A stretch of 64,000 nt of DNA from Zea mays (GCF_902167145.1 NC_050096.1:156735825-156799824), one strand, 5' to 3'; positions 33,920 through 44,467 are shown, counted from the first letter of the stretch. Numbers and translations: made by a program. The notes: generated by a model not told the origin, from the sequence alone.

Positions 33920-36298
33920 TTAGGCTTGGGACTTAGGTACCCAACTCTTGTTGGGTCCTACAAGGTTAGTCACAATTGTCTTAGGGACCCAAATGCAAGT
34001 TTTATCTTCCTTGCATTTTGCCCCTAATTTCCTAGCAATCACCTTTCTATCCTTTCTACAAATTGCAAAGGAGGCACTCAAAGCATGATATATTGTAGAA
34101 GGTTCATTAACTTTCCTAGGAACATTAACAACATTTCTCCTAGGCATATTGTGAACAACATTTCTCCTACCAACATTTCTATCATGCACATAGAAAGAAC
34201 TAGAAGCAAACATGTCATGAGAATCAAAATCATCATAAGCATTGTAACTCCTATAAGCATTTCTAGTTTGTCTCTTAGCATGATTCTTTTTAGTACTACT
34301 TGCCATAGGGGCCTTCCCTTTCTCCTTGGCGGAGATGGGAGCCTTATGGCTTGTTAAGTTCTTGGCTTCCCTCTTGAAGCCAAGTCCATCCTTAATTGAG
34401 GGGTGTCTACCAATCATGTAGGCATCCCTTGCAAATTTTAGCTTATCGAAATCATTCTTGCTAGTTTTAAGTTGAGCATTAAGACTGGCCAATTCATCAT
34501 TAAGTTTGGAAATTGAAACTAGGTGTTCACTACAAGCATCAATGTCAAAATCTTTACACCTAGTACAAATTATAACATGTTCTACACAAGAATTAGATTT
34601 ATTTGCTACTTCTAATTTAGCATTTAAATCATTGTTAACACCTTGTAAAGTAGAAATGGTTTCATGGCAAGTAGATAATTCATCAGAGAGCATTTCATTC
34701 CTTTTAATTTCTAGAGCAAGAGAATTTTGTGCACTAACAAATTTATCATGCTCCTCATATAAAAGATCTTCTTGTTTTTCTAGTAATCTATTCTTGTCAT
34801 TCAAAGCATCAATCAACTCATTAATCTTATTAATTTTAGATCTATCTAATCCCTTGAATAAGCATGAATAATCTATCTCATCATCATCACTAGACTCATC
34901 CTCACTTGAAGAAGCATAAGTACTAGTATCATGAGTGCTTACTTTCTTCTCCCTTGCCATGAGGCAAGTGTGATGCTCGTTGGGGAAGAGGGATGACTTG
35001 TTGAAGGCGGTGGCGGCGAGTCCTTCATTGTCGGAGTCGGAGGAGGAGCAATCCGAATCCCACTCCTTTCCGATATGTGCCTCGCCCTTGGCCTTCTTGT
35101 AATGCTTCTTCTTCTCCCTTTTGTTCCCCTTTTCCTGGTCACTTTCATTATCGGGACAGTTAGCAATGAAATGGCCAATCTTACCACATTTGAAGCACGA
35201 GCGCTTCTCCTTTGTCTTGGTCTTGCTTGGCTGTCCCTTGCGACCTTTAAGCGCCGTCTTGAAGCGCTTAATGATGAGAGCCATCTCCTCATTATTTAGC
35301 CCGGCCGCCTCAACTTGCGCCACCTTGCTCGGTAGCACCTCCTTGCTCCTCGTTGCCTTGAGAGCAATGGGTTGAGGCTCATGAATAGGACCGTTCAACG
35401 CGTCGTCCACATATCTTGCCTCCTTGATCATCATTCTCCCGCTTACGAACTTCCCCAGAACTTCTTCGGGCGACATCTTGGTGTACCTAGGATTTTCACG
35501 AATATTGTTCACCAAATGAGGATCAAGAACGGTAAAGGACCTTAGCATTAGGCAGACGACGTCGTGATCCGTCCATCGCGTGCTTCCGTAGCTCCTTATT
35601 TTGTTGATAAGGGTCTTGAGCCGGTTGTATGTTTGAGTTGGCTCCTCGCCCCTTATCATTGCGAACCGTCCAAGCTCGCCCTCCACCAACTCCATTTTGG
35701 TGAGCAAGGTAACGTCATTTCCCTCATGAGAAATCTTGAGGGTATCCCAGATCTGCTTGGCGTTATCCAAGCCGCTCACTTTGTTATATTCATCCCTGCA
35801 CAATGAAGCTAGAAGAACAGTAGTAGCTTGTGCATTCTTGTGGATTTGCTCATTAATGAATATAGGACTATCTGAACTATCAAAGTGCATTCCACTATCT
35901 ACAATCTCCCATATACTAGGATGGAGAGAGAATAGGTGACTACGCATTTTGTGGCTCCAAAATCCGTAGTCCTCCCCATCAAAGTGTGGGGGCTTGCCGA
36001 GTGGAATGGAGAGCAAATGTGAATTTGAACTTTGCGGAATACGAGAGTAGTCAAAGGAAAAGTTCGAATTAACCGGTTTCCTTTTCTCGTAGTCATTGTG
36101 GTCGTCGTCCTTTTGGGAGGAAGTAGACTCATCGCTGTCGTAGTAGACGATCTCCTTGATGCGTCTTGTCTTCTTCTTCTTCCCATCTTTGCGTCTGTGG
36201 CCCGAGCCCGAGTTGTTGGACTTGTCATCCCTTGGCTCGTTGACGAAGGACTCCTTCTCCTTGTCGTTGATCACGATTCCCTTCCCTTTAGGATCCAT
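33920..36298 (-). CDS. gag: Copia Gag (capsid/nucleocapsid), Sirevirus type
   Basis: 792 codons, starting [15 protein letters not shown] with an ATG 33 bases inside the PBS. A Lys/Ser-rich N-terminus is followed by the UBN2-like gag core (about residues 95-330: [34 protein letters not shown]), a CCHC zinc knuckle [14 protein letters not shown] at about residues 368-381 (RNA packaging), and a long C-terminal extension with an acidic stretch, a coiled coil ([16 protein letters not shown], about 510-620) and a WVPK-rich end. The extended Gag is typical of Sireviruses. It ends TAA eight bases before the first Met of pol, which is in another frame, so Pol needs a frameshift or separate expression. 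No internal stop. Confidence 0.93.
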   Translation of the reverse strand: MDPKGKGIVINDKEKESFVNEPRDDKSNNSGSGHRRKDGKKKKTRRIKEIVYYDSDESTSSQKDDDHNDYEKRKPVNSNFSFDYSRIPQSSNSHLLSIPLGKPPHFDGEDYGFWSHKMRSHLFSLHPSIWEIVDSGMHFDSSDSPIFINEQIHKNAQATTVLLASLCRDEYNKVSGLDNAKQIWDTLKISHEGNDVTLLTKMELVEGELGRFAMIRGEEPTQTYNRLKTLINKIRSYGSTRWTDHDVVCLMLRSFTVLDPHLVNNIRENPRYTKMSPEEVLGKFVSGRMMIKEARYVDDALNGPIHEPQPIALKATRSKEVLPSKVAQVEAAGLNNEEMALIIKRFKTALKGRKGQPSKTKTKEKRSCFKCGKIGHFIANCPDNESDQEKGNKREKKKHYKKAKGEAHIGKEWDSDCSSSDSDNEGLAATAFNKSSLFPNEHHTCLMAREKKVSTHDTSTYASSSEDESSDDDEIDYSCLFKGLDRSKINKINELIDALNDKNRLLEKQEDLLYEEHDKFVSAQNSLALEIKRNEMLSDELSTCHETISTLQGVNNDLNAKLEVANKSNSCVEHVIICTRCKDFDIDACSEHLVSISKLNDELASLNAQLKTSKNDFDKLKFARDAYMIGRHPSIKDGLGFKREAKNLTSHKAPISAKEKGKAPMASSTKKNHAKRQTRNAYRSYNAYDDFDSHDMFASSSFYVHDRNVGRRNVVHNMPRRNVVNVPRKVNEPSTIYHALSASFAICRKDRKVIARKLGAKCKEDKTCIWVPKTIVTNLVGPNKSWVPKSQA

Positions 36299-36331
36299 CT
36301 CTTCGGGCGGTTAGTCCCTTTGTGAAGAGAA

Positions 36332-36345
36332 CGGCTCTGATACCA
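36332..36345 (-). other. Copia PBS (initiator tRNA-Met)
   Basis: Minus strand TTGGTATCAGAGCC directly after the 5' LTR end, matching the 3' end of initiator tRNA-Met. Confidence 0.88.
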
Positions 36346-36347
36346 AT

Positions 36348-37606
36348 TGAGAGCACCTAGAGGGGGGGTGAATAGGTGATCCTGTAAAACTTAAACTTAT
36401 AGCCACAAAAACTTGTTAAGTGTTAGCACAATAATCGCCAAGTGGCTAGAGAGGAGTCTCAACAAAACACAATACCACAAGAGATCAAACACAGAGAAGA
36501 CACAGTGGTTTATCCCGTGGTTCGGCCAAGTACAAAACTTGCCTACTCCACGTTGTGGCGTCCCAACGGACGAGAGTTGCACTCAACTCCTCTCAAGTGA
36601 TCCAATGATCAACTTGAATACCACAGTGTTATGCTTTTTCTTTTCTTATCGCGTTCGCGAGGAATCTCCACAACTTGGAGTCTCTCACCCTTACACTTGA
36701 AGTTCACAAAGAAGCACAGAGTAAGGGAGGGAAGCAACACACACAAATCCACAGCAAACTGCACACACACACGGCCAAGAATCGAGCTCAAAAGACTATC
36801 TCAAAGTTCTCACTAGAACGGAGCTCGAATCTCTGAGAATGACAAACAAAGGCGCAAAGACTGAGTGTGGATGATCAAGAATGCTCTAAGGTTGCTTGGG
36901 TGTCTCCTCCATGGGCCTAGGGGTCTCTTTTATAGCCCCAAGGCAGCTAGGAGCCGTTGAGAGCAAATCTGGAAGGCCAATCTTGCCTTCTGTCGTCGGG
37001 TGCACCGGACAGTCCGGTGCACACCGGACACTGTCCGGTGCCCGATTTCCTTCCTAAAATGGCGCGGCCGACCGTTGCAGATCTGGGAGCCGTTGGCGCA
37101 CCGGACATGTCCGGTGCACACCGGACAGTCTGGTGCCCCCTTCCGACCGTTGGCCCGGCCACGTGTCGCGCGCAGATTCCGCGGCCGACCGTTGGCCCGG
37201 CGAACCGTTGGCTCACCGGACAGTCCGGTGCACACCGGACAGTCCGGTGAATTTTAGCCGTACGCCGTCGGCGAATTCCCGAGAGTGGCCACTTCACGCC
37301 GAGTCAGCCTGGCGCACCGGACACTGTCCGGTGCACCACCGGACAGTCCGGTGTGCCAGACTGAGCTGAGTCCTGGCTGTACACAGCCAAGCCTTTTTCA
37401 CCTCTTTTCTTTTCTTCTTCTTTCTGTTTCTAACACTTAGACAAGTATATTAGTACACAAAACCAATGTACTAAGACTTAGAAACATACCTTTACTCTTG
37501 ATTTGCACTTTGTCCATCCATGAGCATATATTCACATTTAAGCACTTGTGTTGGCACTCAATTACCAAAATACTTAGAAATGGCCCAAGGGCACATTTCC
37601 CTTTCA
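36348..37606 (-). repeat. 5' LTR of the Copia element
   Basis: 1259 bp, next to the PBS. It drives transcription of gag-pol toward lower coordinates. Same palindrome cluster at 37000-37355. The start has a run of 7 G where the other LTR has 10. Confidence 0.95.
36926..36934 (-). promoter_or_regulatory. Copia 5' LTR TATA box
   Basis: Minus strand TATAAAAGA in GGGGCTATAAAAGAGACCCC, a strong plant Pol II TATA box between the palindrome cluster (upstream on the minus strand) and the leader. Identical in the 3' LTR at 29243-29251. Confidence 0.75.
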
Positions 37607-38004
37607 CTTCCATTGGACTTAAAAGGGTATTTTCTTAATACCATGTTCTCAACAGTTTAAATTTTTTCTATGATAACCATTGTATATAATATAGTTGGCC
37701 AAACATTATTCTGTAGGGTTAATACAAGCTACTTCGTTCTACAAGCTATGGTCATGTGGGGGAGTGGTAGGCGAATGGAATTTAATAGGGTGAGTGGAGT
37801 ACGTTTGGTTCATGTTCAAACATACATTTCAGTTACATAATATAAATTTGACGTTTTGTTCTCTTATGTCTTTGTGTGTAGGATACAAAGATTCTTCGAA
37901 GGAACTTTGTAATTGATCTGTTAAGTTACGAGGAGAATTCATGCCGCTATGCTATCCCTCCAAACATACAACAACGACTTATCAGTATCGCTAAAAAAGA
38001 TTAG

Positions 38005-38390
38005 ATTAATGTACGGTTGTCGACATATTTGACTATTATTAGAAATTGTAAGACAAGTTGATTCGTGCAATACCGATGGTGCATCAACAATAGGTGTGTA
38101 GAACTACATATTTTCCATGTCTTCTTTTTCTCGTGTATTATTTTCCAAGTCCGAAGAACATCTGCCATGATATACACTTTCTTGTGCAGGCCACTTTTTT
38201 GTGTGCTTGTAATTGCAACTCTATTGCCTTTTCGTCCTGTGGAGAGGTTAGTCCACCTAATGTTTTCAGGTCCCAGTGAATGCACAGGCTGTGGCTTTGT
38301 TTTCTTTCCTAAACATTATAACACATTTGTAACCTTTTTCTATAATATTATAACACATTTGTACATGAGTTATCGTGATATTTTATCTTC
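38005..38390 (+). other. Helitron 3' tail
   Basis: AT-rich non-coding sequence between the Ulp1-like stop codon and the terminal hairpin. Short repeats of TATAACACATTTGTA near 38318-38362. No ORF of note. Confidence 0.55.
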
Positions 38391-38418
38391 CCGTTGCAAC
38401 GCACGGGCATCCACCTAG
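38391..38418 (+). other. Helitron 3' terminus: hairpin and CTAG
   Basis: CCCGTTGCAACGCACGGG forms a 5-bp GC-rich stem with an extra inner GC/GC pairing. It is followed ten bases later by CTAG at 38415-38418 and host T. This is the standard Helitron termination signal and closely matches the small Helitron's end at 51129-51157. Confidence 0.9.
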
Positions 38419-38527
38419 TAAATAATATAAGAAGTAGAATTGGATTTGACCCACCTCCTTTTAATAACCCGGGCACATGTTTTTCCTTTCCACCACCATA
38501 ACGTTTACGTCTAATCCTCTTTCACAG
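38419..38527 (+). other. Gypsy leader, right part
   Basis: Continuation of the leader after the Helitron, ending TTTCACAG immediately before the ATG of the extra ORF; the CAG may be a splice acceptor. Confidence 0.65.
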
Positions 38528-39403
38528 ATGACTTCACCCACCCCCACCAACGGAGGAGACACTCGTTTCAGTTCCGACTACCTTTCCCACCAGGGTTTCC
38601 CTTCCATCTTGTGGGAGGTGCTCAGCTCCGATGGTTACACTACACCCCCTCTGTACACGGTGCAGTTGTACGAGGACCATCAGGTGCCTCGTTGCCGAGT
38701 CTGGCTGACTCTAGAGGGTCACCCTCTGCAACCGGGTTGGGGCTCCCTTGACTCCGAGACTATTGGATTCAGAGCGGACGACACCACCGAGGCCGCAACT
38801 ATGAAGACCCTGACGACTTTCTGCGGATACCATCCCTTGGAGATGGTAATGCACCCACTGGGACTCTTCCCCACTGAGAAGAGGGATGACCCCATGTGGT
38901 GCAACCGAGTGAACCACGTGAAGGACGTGTGGGCCATGCATCCCGACCAAGTTGGGAGGATCACTGTTCAGTGTATTAGCGCACTGTACCACCTACATGC
39001 CCTGTAGAGCGACACCATGGCACACCTCACTAACCTAGCTCAGACCACTAAGCTCACCCTCGACAGTCGAGAAGACTTCATGGTCGACTTGTATTCAAAA
39101 TTGGTGGAGAAAGACCTACAGGTGGAACAGTTGAGCCAGCGCATCGCAACCCTAGAGCAGTAGGTGGAGATCCAGGATAACACTATCGATGTCCTAGAAA
39201 TCTAGCTCCATGATGTGCAAGAGGAGCTTGAGGAAGCCAATGACCTCTTGGAGATGCACCACCAGGATATGGAGGCGAACGAGGCAGGAAGCGAGGGAAA
39301 GGAAGCTCCCGATGAACTAGAGCCAGCCCCTGGTCCCAATGCGACTCCCTCTGGGATGCCCCCTTCACCCGCATCCAATGTTGCCTCTACCACTCAGGGT
39401 TGA
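38528..39403 (+). pseudogene. Extra ORF upstream of Gypsy gag
   Basis: Starts MTSPTPTNGGDTRFSSDYLS. An about 160-residue globular part (WEVLSSDGYTTPPLYTVQLY, GYHPLEMVMHPLGLFP, MHPDQVGRITVQ) is followed by a coiled-coil-like segment (VEKDLQVEQLSQRIATLEQ) and an acidic tail ending ASTTQG and TGA. Three in-frame TAG stops at 39005, 39161 and 39203; the reverse copy has CAG, CAG and CAA there. I do not know its function; a plausible idea is an accessory nucleic-acid or Gag partner protein, but nothing in it proves that. About 290 residues when read through. Confidence 0.72.
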
Positions 39404-39615
39404 TGGGTTAGTTTGACACATTAGGAGAATAGAAACCCACGCAAGCTTAGTTGGCATCAGATTTTGGACTTGGCTTATGGGTAATTCCCCTAAAATGTTG
39501 TAACCTAGAAAAACTTTTATGAGCAAGGAAATGAATGCAGTCATGTTATTCTTGTTTGGTTTCAGTACTATGTTATGATTTTTCTTCTCATAATATAAAG
39601 GATTATGTTGGAACC
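39404..39615 (+). other. Spacer between extra ORF and gag
   Basis: Non-coding, ending CATAATATAAAGGATTATG before the gag region. A shorter homologous stretch lies at 1710-1960 on the minus strand. It could be an intron or internal leader for gag. Confidence 0.45.
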
Positions 39616-40754
39616 ATGAGTCGAGATAACGATGGCCAAAATTTCTATTTTCAGATGGCAGCTAGGCAGCGTCGCGGGCAGAACGAGCAGGTTCCCCCGC
39701 CACCTCCTCTAGCTCCCATGGTGCAGGAGCTGATGGCTCAGCAGAATGAGATTCTGCGACAACTATTGCAGCGCTAGGCCCACCCTCAGCAGTATGGTGG
39801 AGGCCAGCCGCAGCGTCATCCAGCCGCGGCAACAAATCAAGAGTTCCTGAGCACGCAACCGCCCCTATTCACCAAGGCAAAGGATCCGCTAGACGCCGAT
39901 GTGTGGCTAAGGGTTGTGGAGTCCAAGTTTCCCCTCCTCAAGGGAGCTTGCCCTAACGACACAAAGACTCACTTCGCCACACAGTAGCTTCGTGGACCTA
40001 CTAGGACATGGTGGGACCATTTCCGCACCATGTTACCTGCTGATCATGAAGTGACATGGGAGGAATTCAAGACTGCTTTCAGGGGACACCATATTCGAGC
40101 AGGGGTTCTGGATCGCAAGCTGAATGAGTTTCTGGCATTAACTCAGGGAACCCGCACTGTGTTGTAGTATGACCAGGCCTTCAATGACCTATGCCAGTAT
40201 GCGGGCTATCATGCAGACTCTGATGAAAAGAAGAGAGATCGTTTCCGCAGAGGTCTCAACACCAAGTTGTGTGAGTGCCTCAACACTGTTCGGGCTGACA
40301 GCTTCAATGAATTGGTCAACCTGGCCATATCATAGGAAGATTGTATTGTAGCTCACCGGGTAGAGAAGAAGCGAAAAGAAGCAATGTCAGGACCCTCAGC
40401 TCCACCCCAGAGATTCCGGATTGTCTCCAACAATCAGAGCAGAGGATTTCAGCAGTAGGCAGGAACATGGGTTATCAGGCCGCCTCAGCAGTAGCAAGCA
40501 CCCAACCGCTTTCCAGCCCCCACCCCAAGGAACAATCAACCTCAGCAGCAGCAGCAGTACCAGTTCCGCCAAGGGAATGCAAACAAATGCTTCACATGTG
40601 GCAATGTGGGCCATTATGCCAAGAATTGCCCAAGGAATCAACCGAGGCAGATGCCAGCACCAAACCAAGACAAAGGAAGAAAGCAGAAGGTGCAAGTTAG
40701 ACAAGGGAAGCTCAATTTCACTACTCTAGAGGAGTTCCATGAAGAGCCCCCATC
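39616..40754 (+). pseudogene. Gypsy gag
   Basis: Start at ATG 39616 or 39655 (MAARQRRGQNEQVPPPPPL). Capsid core from LDADVWLRVVESKFPLL to DSFNELVNLAIS (about 39889-40335), Gln/Ser-rich linker, and zinc knuckle CFTCGNVGHYAKNC in a shifted frame near 40588-40630. In-frame TAG stops at 39775, 39985, 40164, 40333, 40456 and 40492; the reverse copy keeps CAG at most of these. A further indel near 40748 separates it from protease. It packages element RNA when intact; here dead. Confidence 0.85.
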
Positions 40755-41327
40755 ATGACTGGTACCTTTTCAGTTTTTAATCAACCTGCATTAATTCTGT
40801 TTGATTCTGGTGCATCACATAGCTTCATTAGCCAGAAGTTCAGTGCCAAATGTCAATTGCCAATCTGTCATACCCGAGGGTCTTTTATGATCGCAACGCC
40901 AGGAGGCAAGGTTGCACCAAATCAATTAAATCATAATGTGCCTATTTGGCTAGGAAGCAAAATTGTCAAAACCACCCTCCTTATTCTAGGGCTGGATAAT
41001 GTGGATATTATTTTGGGAGCCAATTGGATGACCCGACACCAAGTGGTGCTAGATGTAGCCAACCGCATCGTTGAAATCCAATCCCCAATTTGTGGAAAAT
41101 TCACCTTATTTTTGCCCAGCCAAGAAACAACTCAGTCATGTGCTTTTGCTATGCTAGAGTTACCCTTGAAGAAAATTCCAGTGGTCTATGAGTATGCAGA
41201 TGTTTTTCCTGATGAGTTGCCAGGAATGCCGCAAGACTGGGATATTGAGTTCGTCATCGAATTGCAACTGGGAACGACACCTATTTCCAAAAGGCCCTAT
41301 CGGATGCCACCTGCTGAATTGGTATAA
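40755..41327 (+). pseudogene. Gypsy protease and start of RT
   Basis: 190 codons from MTGTFSVFNQPALILFDSGA: the DSG of the retropepsin-like active site is at about 40801-40809. It ends in the RT N-terminal segment VYEYADVFPDELPGMP and PISKRPYRMPPAELV, where TAA and TAG (41326, 41332) stop the frame. This aspartic protease would mature Gag-Pol. Normally continuous with RT. Confidence 0.85.
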
Positions 41328-41339
41328 TTGTAGAAACAG

Positions 41340-42570
41340 GTGCAAGAGTTGTTGGACAAGGGTTTCATCCGCCCAAGTACTTCACCTTGGGGATGTCCAG
41401 CCTTGTTCGTGAAGAAGAAGGATGAAAGCTTGAGACTATGTATAGATTACCGCCCGCTCAATGCGGTGACTATCAAAAATAGGTATCCTTTGCCTCGTAT
41501 TGATGTTCTTTTCGATCAATTGGTCGGAGCCAAAGTGTTTTCCAAGATAGACCTTCGCTCCGGCTATCATCAGATCAAGATACGAGCAAGCGATATTCCA
41601 AAGACTGCCTTCTCAACTAGATATGGTTGTATGAGTATTTGGTGATGTCGTTTGGGTTAACTAATGCGCCAGCATACTTCATGTATCTGATGAATTCAGT
41701 CTTCATGCCTGAACTAGACAAGTTTGTGGTGGTTTTCATCGACGATATCTTGGTGTACTCAAGGAATGAAGAAGAGCATGCCGATCATTTGCATGTAGTG
41801 CTCCAACGTCTGAGAGAACACCGTCTTTATGCCAAACTATCTAAATGTGATTTCTAGCTAAAAGAGATTAAATTCTTGGGTCACACTATCTCTCAAGATG
41901 GCATAGCTGTTGATCCAGATAAGGTGCAAGAAGTAATGAATTGGAAGCCGCCCATAATTGTCCGCCATATTCAAAGTTTTCTGGGATTGGCTGGGTATTA
42001 TCGACGATTCATTCCAGACTTCTCTCGAATTGCGAAGCCCATGACTGAATTGTTGAAGAAGGGAGCAAAATTTGAATGGGGTCAGAAGTGTGAAGATGCT
42101 TTCCACACCTTGAGGCAGCATCTGACCACAGCCCCCGTGTTAGCGCAGCCTGACAACAACAAGCATTTGATGTGTATTGTGATGCCTCTGGCACTAGACT
42201 GGGTTGTGTTTTGATGCAAGACAACCAAGTCATTGCCTACGCATCAAGAGCACTCAGGCCTCATGAGCAGAATTACCCCACTCATGACTGAGTTGGCAGC
42301 CGTGGTTCATGCATTAAAAATGTGGAGGCACTACTTGATGGGAACCCACTGCAACATCTATACAGATCACAAGAGCCTCAAGTACATCTTTACTCAGGCT
42401 GATTTCAACATGAGACAGAGAAGATGGCTAGAATTGATCAAGGACTACGACTTGGAAGTACACTACCACCCGGGGAAAGCTAATGTGGTAGCTGATGCCT
42501 TAAGTCGAAAGTCACAATGCAACTGTATGATGATGGATTCTCGCATCAATCCCTATGTGACGAGTTAAGC
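41340..42570 (+). pseudogene. Gypsy reverse transcriptase-RNase H
   Basis: RT fingers and palm ([55 protein letters not shown]), frameshift near 41622 (one T missing), [11 protein letters not shown], active site FIDDILVYS at about 41735-41760, TAG at 41855 where the reverse copy has TGG, then thumb, RNase H start, an indel near 42163 and a deletion near 42290, and the RNase H end with [33 protein letters not shown] and ADALSRK. All catalytic regions can be located, but at least three frame breaks exclude activity. Confidence 0.88.
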
Positions 42571-44467
42571 AAGATGAGGATCGAAGTGATTCCTTCTAGT
42601 ACCTTGTCTCACATCTCCATTGAGCCAACTTTGCAAGACTAGATAATTATGGCCCGGCTCAGTGACAAGGGAGTGCAAATCATCAAGGAGAATCTTCATA
42701 AAAAAGTGGAGAAGTATAAGTGTTTTCGCTAAGACAGCAAAGGGATACTATGGTTTGAAGACAGATTGGTGGTTCCTAAAAATAGAGACCTCAAGAAGAA
42801 AATCTTGGATGAGGCTCATCTCTCCAAATTCTCCATGCACCCAGGAAGCACCAAGATGTACCATGATCTAAAGCCCCTATATTGGTGGACCAGAATGAAA
42901 AAGGAGATAGCTCAGTATGTATCGGAATGTGACACATGTTAGAGGATATAGGCAAGCCACTCAAAATCAGCTGGTGCCTTACAACCCCTATCGATACCTT
43001 CATTGAAATGGGATGACATCAGCATGGATTTCATTGTGGGTCTGCCCAACACCTCTGGACATCATGATTCAATCTGGGTCATTGTGGACCGATTGGCGAA
43101 AGTGGCACATTTTCTTCTAGTGCACACCACCGATAAGGCTCATAAGTATGTAGAATTGTATATTGACCGAATCATGTGTTTGCACGGGTTACCTCGGACA
43201 ATTGTTTCTGACCGAGGATCCCAATTCGTTGCCAGATTTTGGGAGCAATTGCAAGAGTCTTTGGGTTCCAAGCTAAGACTATCTCTAGCAACATCCTCTA
43301 AATTTCATCCTCTAAAAGAATATTCTCTGTCCTTTATAGCATACTCTAAAAAAGTTTGTTCTCTATATCTTCAGTGTCTCCAACAAAGTTCTCTAAATTT
43401 CATCCTCTAAAGTCTGTTCTCTACTCTCTCTCTTTACATCATTGGTCGACAAGAAATAAAAGATAATAAAAAGGACATACACCAGGTACACTAGCAGCCA
43501 AAAGAACCATCTCGTGCAGGATACCGGATCTACAGTGCATCTCCATATTTAGCGGCTGAAGACCACACTCTAAAATTTAGAGACTCATTTACAGTGTCTT
43601 GCTGGAGTGGATAGAGTGCGTTGTGTCCTCTAAGTTTAAGGTAGAGGGCCCTTTAGAGGACCTGTTGGAGCCAATCTAATAAGGAGTTTAGCTTACCACC
43701 CCCAAACTGATGGTTAGACCGAAAGGGTAAATCAAATACTTGAAGATATGCTAAGGGCTTGTGCGATCGATTGCGACAAGAACTGGGATAAGTACCTCTC
43801 TTTGGCAGAGTTTGCTTATAACAACAGCTACCAATCTAGCCTGAGGATGGCACCTTTTGAAGCCCTATATGGAAGGAGGTGTCGAACATCCCTCAACTGG
43901 TCTCAGCCTGGAGAAAGAGAAATCTTTGGACCTGACTTAGTGACTGAAGCCGAAAGGAAAGTCAAATTGATCAGGAAGAATCTAGAAGCTGCTCAGGCCA
44001 GGCAGAAGAGCTACCATGACAAGAGAAGAAAACCCCTCCAGTTTGAAGTGGGAGATTTCGTATATCTGAAAGTATCACCCACAAAAGGAGTGCAAAGGTT
44101 TGGGATCAAAGGCAAGTTAGCCCCTCGCTACATTGGACCTTACGAAATCGTGGAAGCATGTGGACCCGTGGCATACAAATTGAAGCCACCTCCAAAAATG
44201 TCTGCCATCCACAATGTGTTCCATGTATCCCAATTGAAGTGTGTCTGTTTGCCAACCGAGGTCATAGCAGAACCAGAAGTGGAGATAGAGCCAGATCTAT
44301 CATATCAAGAGTACCCTTCCAAGGTTCTGGATTGCAAGGAAAGATCAACTCGTGCAAAGTTGATCAAAATGTATAAGATCCAATGGAGCAACCACTCAGA
44401 GGAAGAAGCTACTTGGGAGACTGAGGAATTTCTACGATTGAACTACCCCGATTGTCTACCTAAGTGA
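42571..44467 (+). pseudogene. Gypsy integrase with C-terminal chromodomain
   Basis: N-terminal zinc region with HPGSTKMYHDLKPLYWW (42838) and ECDTC (42926), TAG at 42940 in place of Gln; catalytic core with MDFIVGLP (43024), IVSDRGSQF (43201) and the Glu of DG*TERVNQILED after TAG at 43715. The core is cut by a 403-bp MITE-like insert after KLRLS. From 43748 the frame is open for 239 codons: FAYNNSYQSSLRMAPFEALY, GPYEIVEACGPVAYKL, and a chromodomain (KMYKIQWSNHSEEEATWETE, 44368-44427) that in chromoviruses directs integration to modified chromatin. Ends TGA at 44465. Confidence 0.9.
43285..43687. mobile_element. MITE-like insertion in integrase
   Basis: 403 bp interrupt the codon series KLRLS / LAYHPQTDG. 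The left end has AACATCCTCTAAATTTC and the right end, inverted, AACAGGTCCTCTAAAGG: imperfect terminal inverted similarity. Internal CCTCTAAA and TTTAGAGG words occur in both orientations. Non-coding. Size and structure suggest a MITE (possibly hAT- or PIF-related); I could not settle the target duplication. Confidence 0.65.

Larger units (their letters stand above)
28662..37606 (-). mobile_element. Opie/Ji-like Sirevirus Copia retrotransposon, nearly intact
   Basis: Complete LTR element on the minus strand: 5' LTR 36348-37606, PBS about 36332-36345, gag 33920-36298, pol 30706-33912, PPT 29924-29937, 3' LTR 28662-29923, flanked by CTTCC on both sides (28657-28661 and 37607-37611). The LTRs differ by about 8 substitutions and a G-run length over roughly 1260 bp, so the insertion is young and later than the Helitron it sits in. 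LTR sequence, multiple polypurine motifs and LTR palindromes fit the Sirevirus lineage. Gag and pol are open throughout, so it may still be active. Confidence 0.95.
25780..38004 (+). pseudogene. Ulp1-like (C48) cysteine protease gene, split by Copia insertion
   Basis: Plus-strand exons with GT/AG borders: 25780-25933, 26023-26176, 26268-26480, 26554-26680, about 26787-26910, 26993-27066, 27447-27863, 27945-28143, 28232-28347, 28420-28661; resuming after the Copia element at 37607-37655, 37718-37789 and 37882-38004 (stop). First catalytic domain: His in MHWYLAV (26585), Asp in VLDSLG (26636), Gln and Cys in QTD-SSCGLFLLNYIEYW (Cys at 26999-27001), the Ulp1/SENP His-Asp-Gln-Cys pattern for SUMO-type isopeptide cleavage. 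A second, degenerate domain follows (PWKFNGCYALFIID... VNTSYFVLQAMVMW) lacking a clear triad. One TGA at 28612 (likely CGA before) and the 8.9 kb insertion break it. It sits between RepHel and the Helitron 3' end, same strand. It could be captured cargo or a Helitron-resident gene. Confidence 0.78.
7989..38418 (+). mobile_element. Large Helitron with Rep-helicase, RPA, Ulp1-like gene and captured exons
   Basis: The left end is TCTCTACTAATAATTAAGA, preceded by A. The right end is a CCCGT...ACGGG hairpin followed by CTAG and host T. These are the hallmarks of grass Helitrons inserting between A and T without target duplication. The flanking sequence is Gypsy leader on both sides. Total 30.4 kb, or about 21.5 kb without the nested Copia element. 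Contents left to right: GC-rich block, DnaJ10-like, NUP205, RPS20, actin, tRNA-iMet and isoflavone-reductase-like fragments, then RPA-like, Rep-helicase and Ulp1-like genes on the plus strand. Rep-helicase and RPA carry stops or frameshifts, so this copy should not be self-sufficient. Confidence 0.88.
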
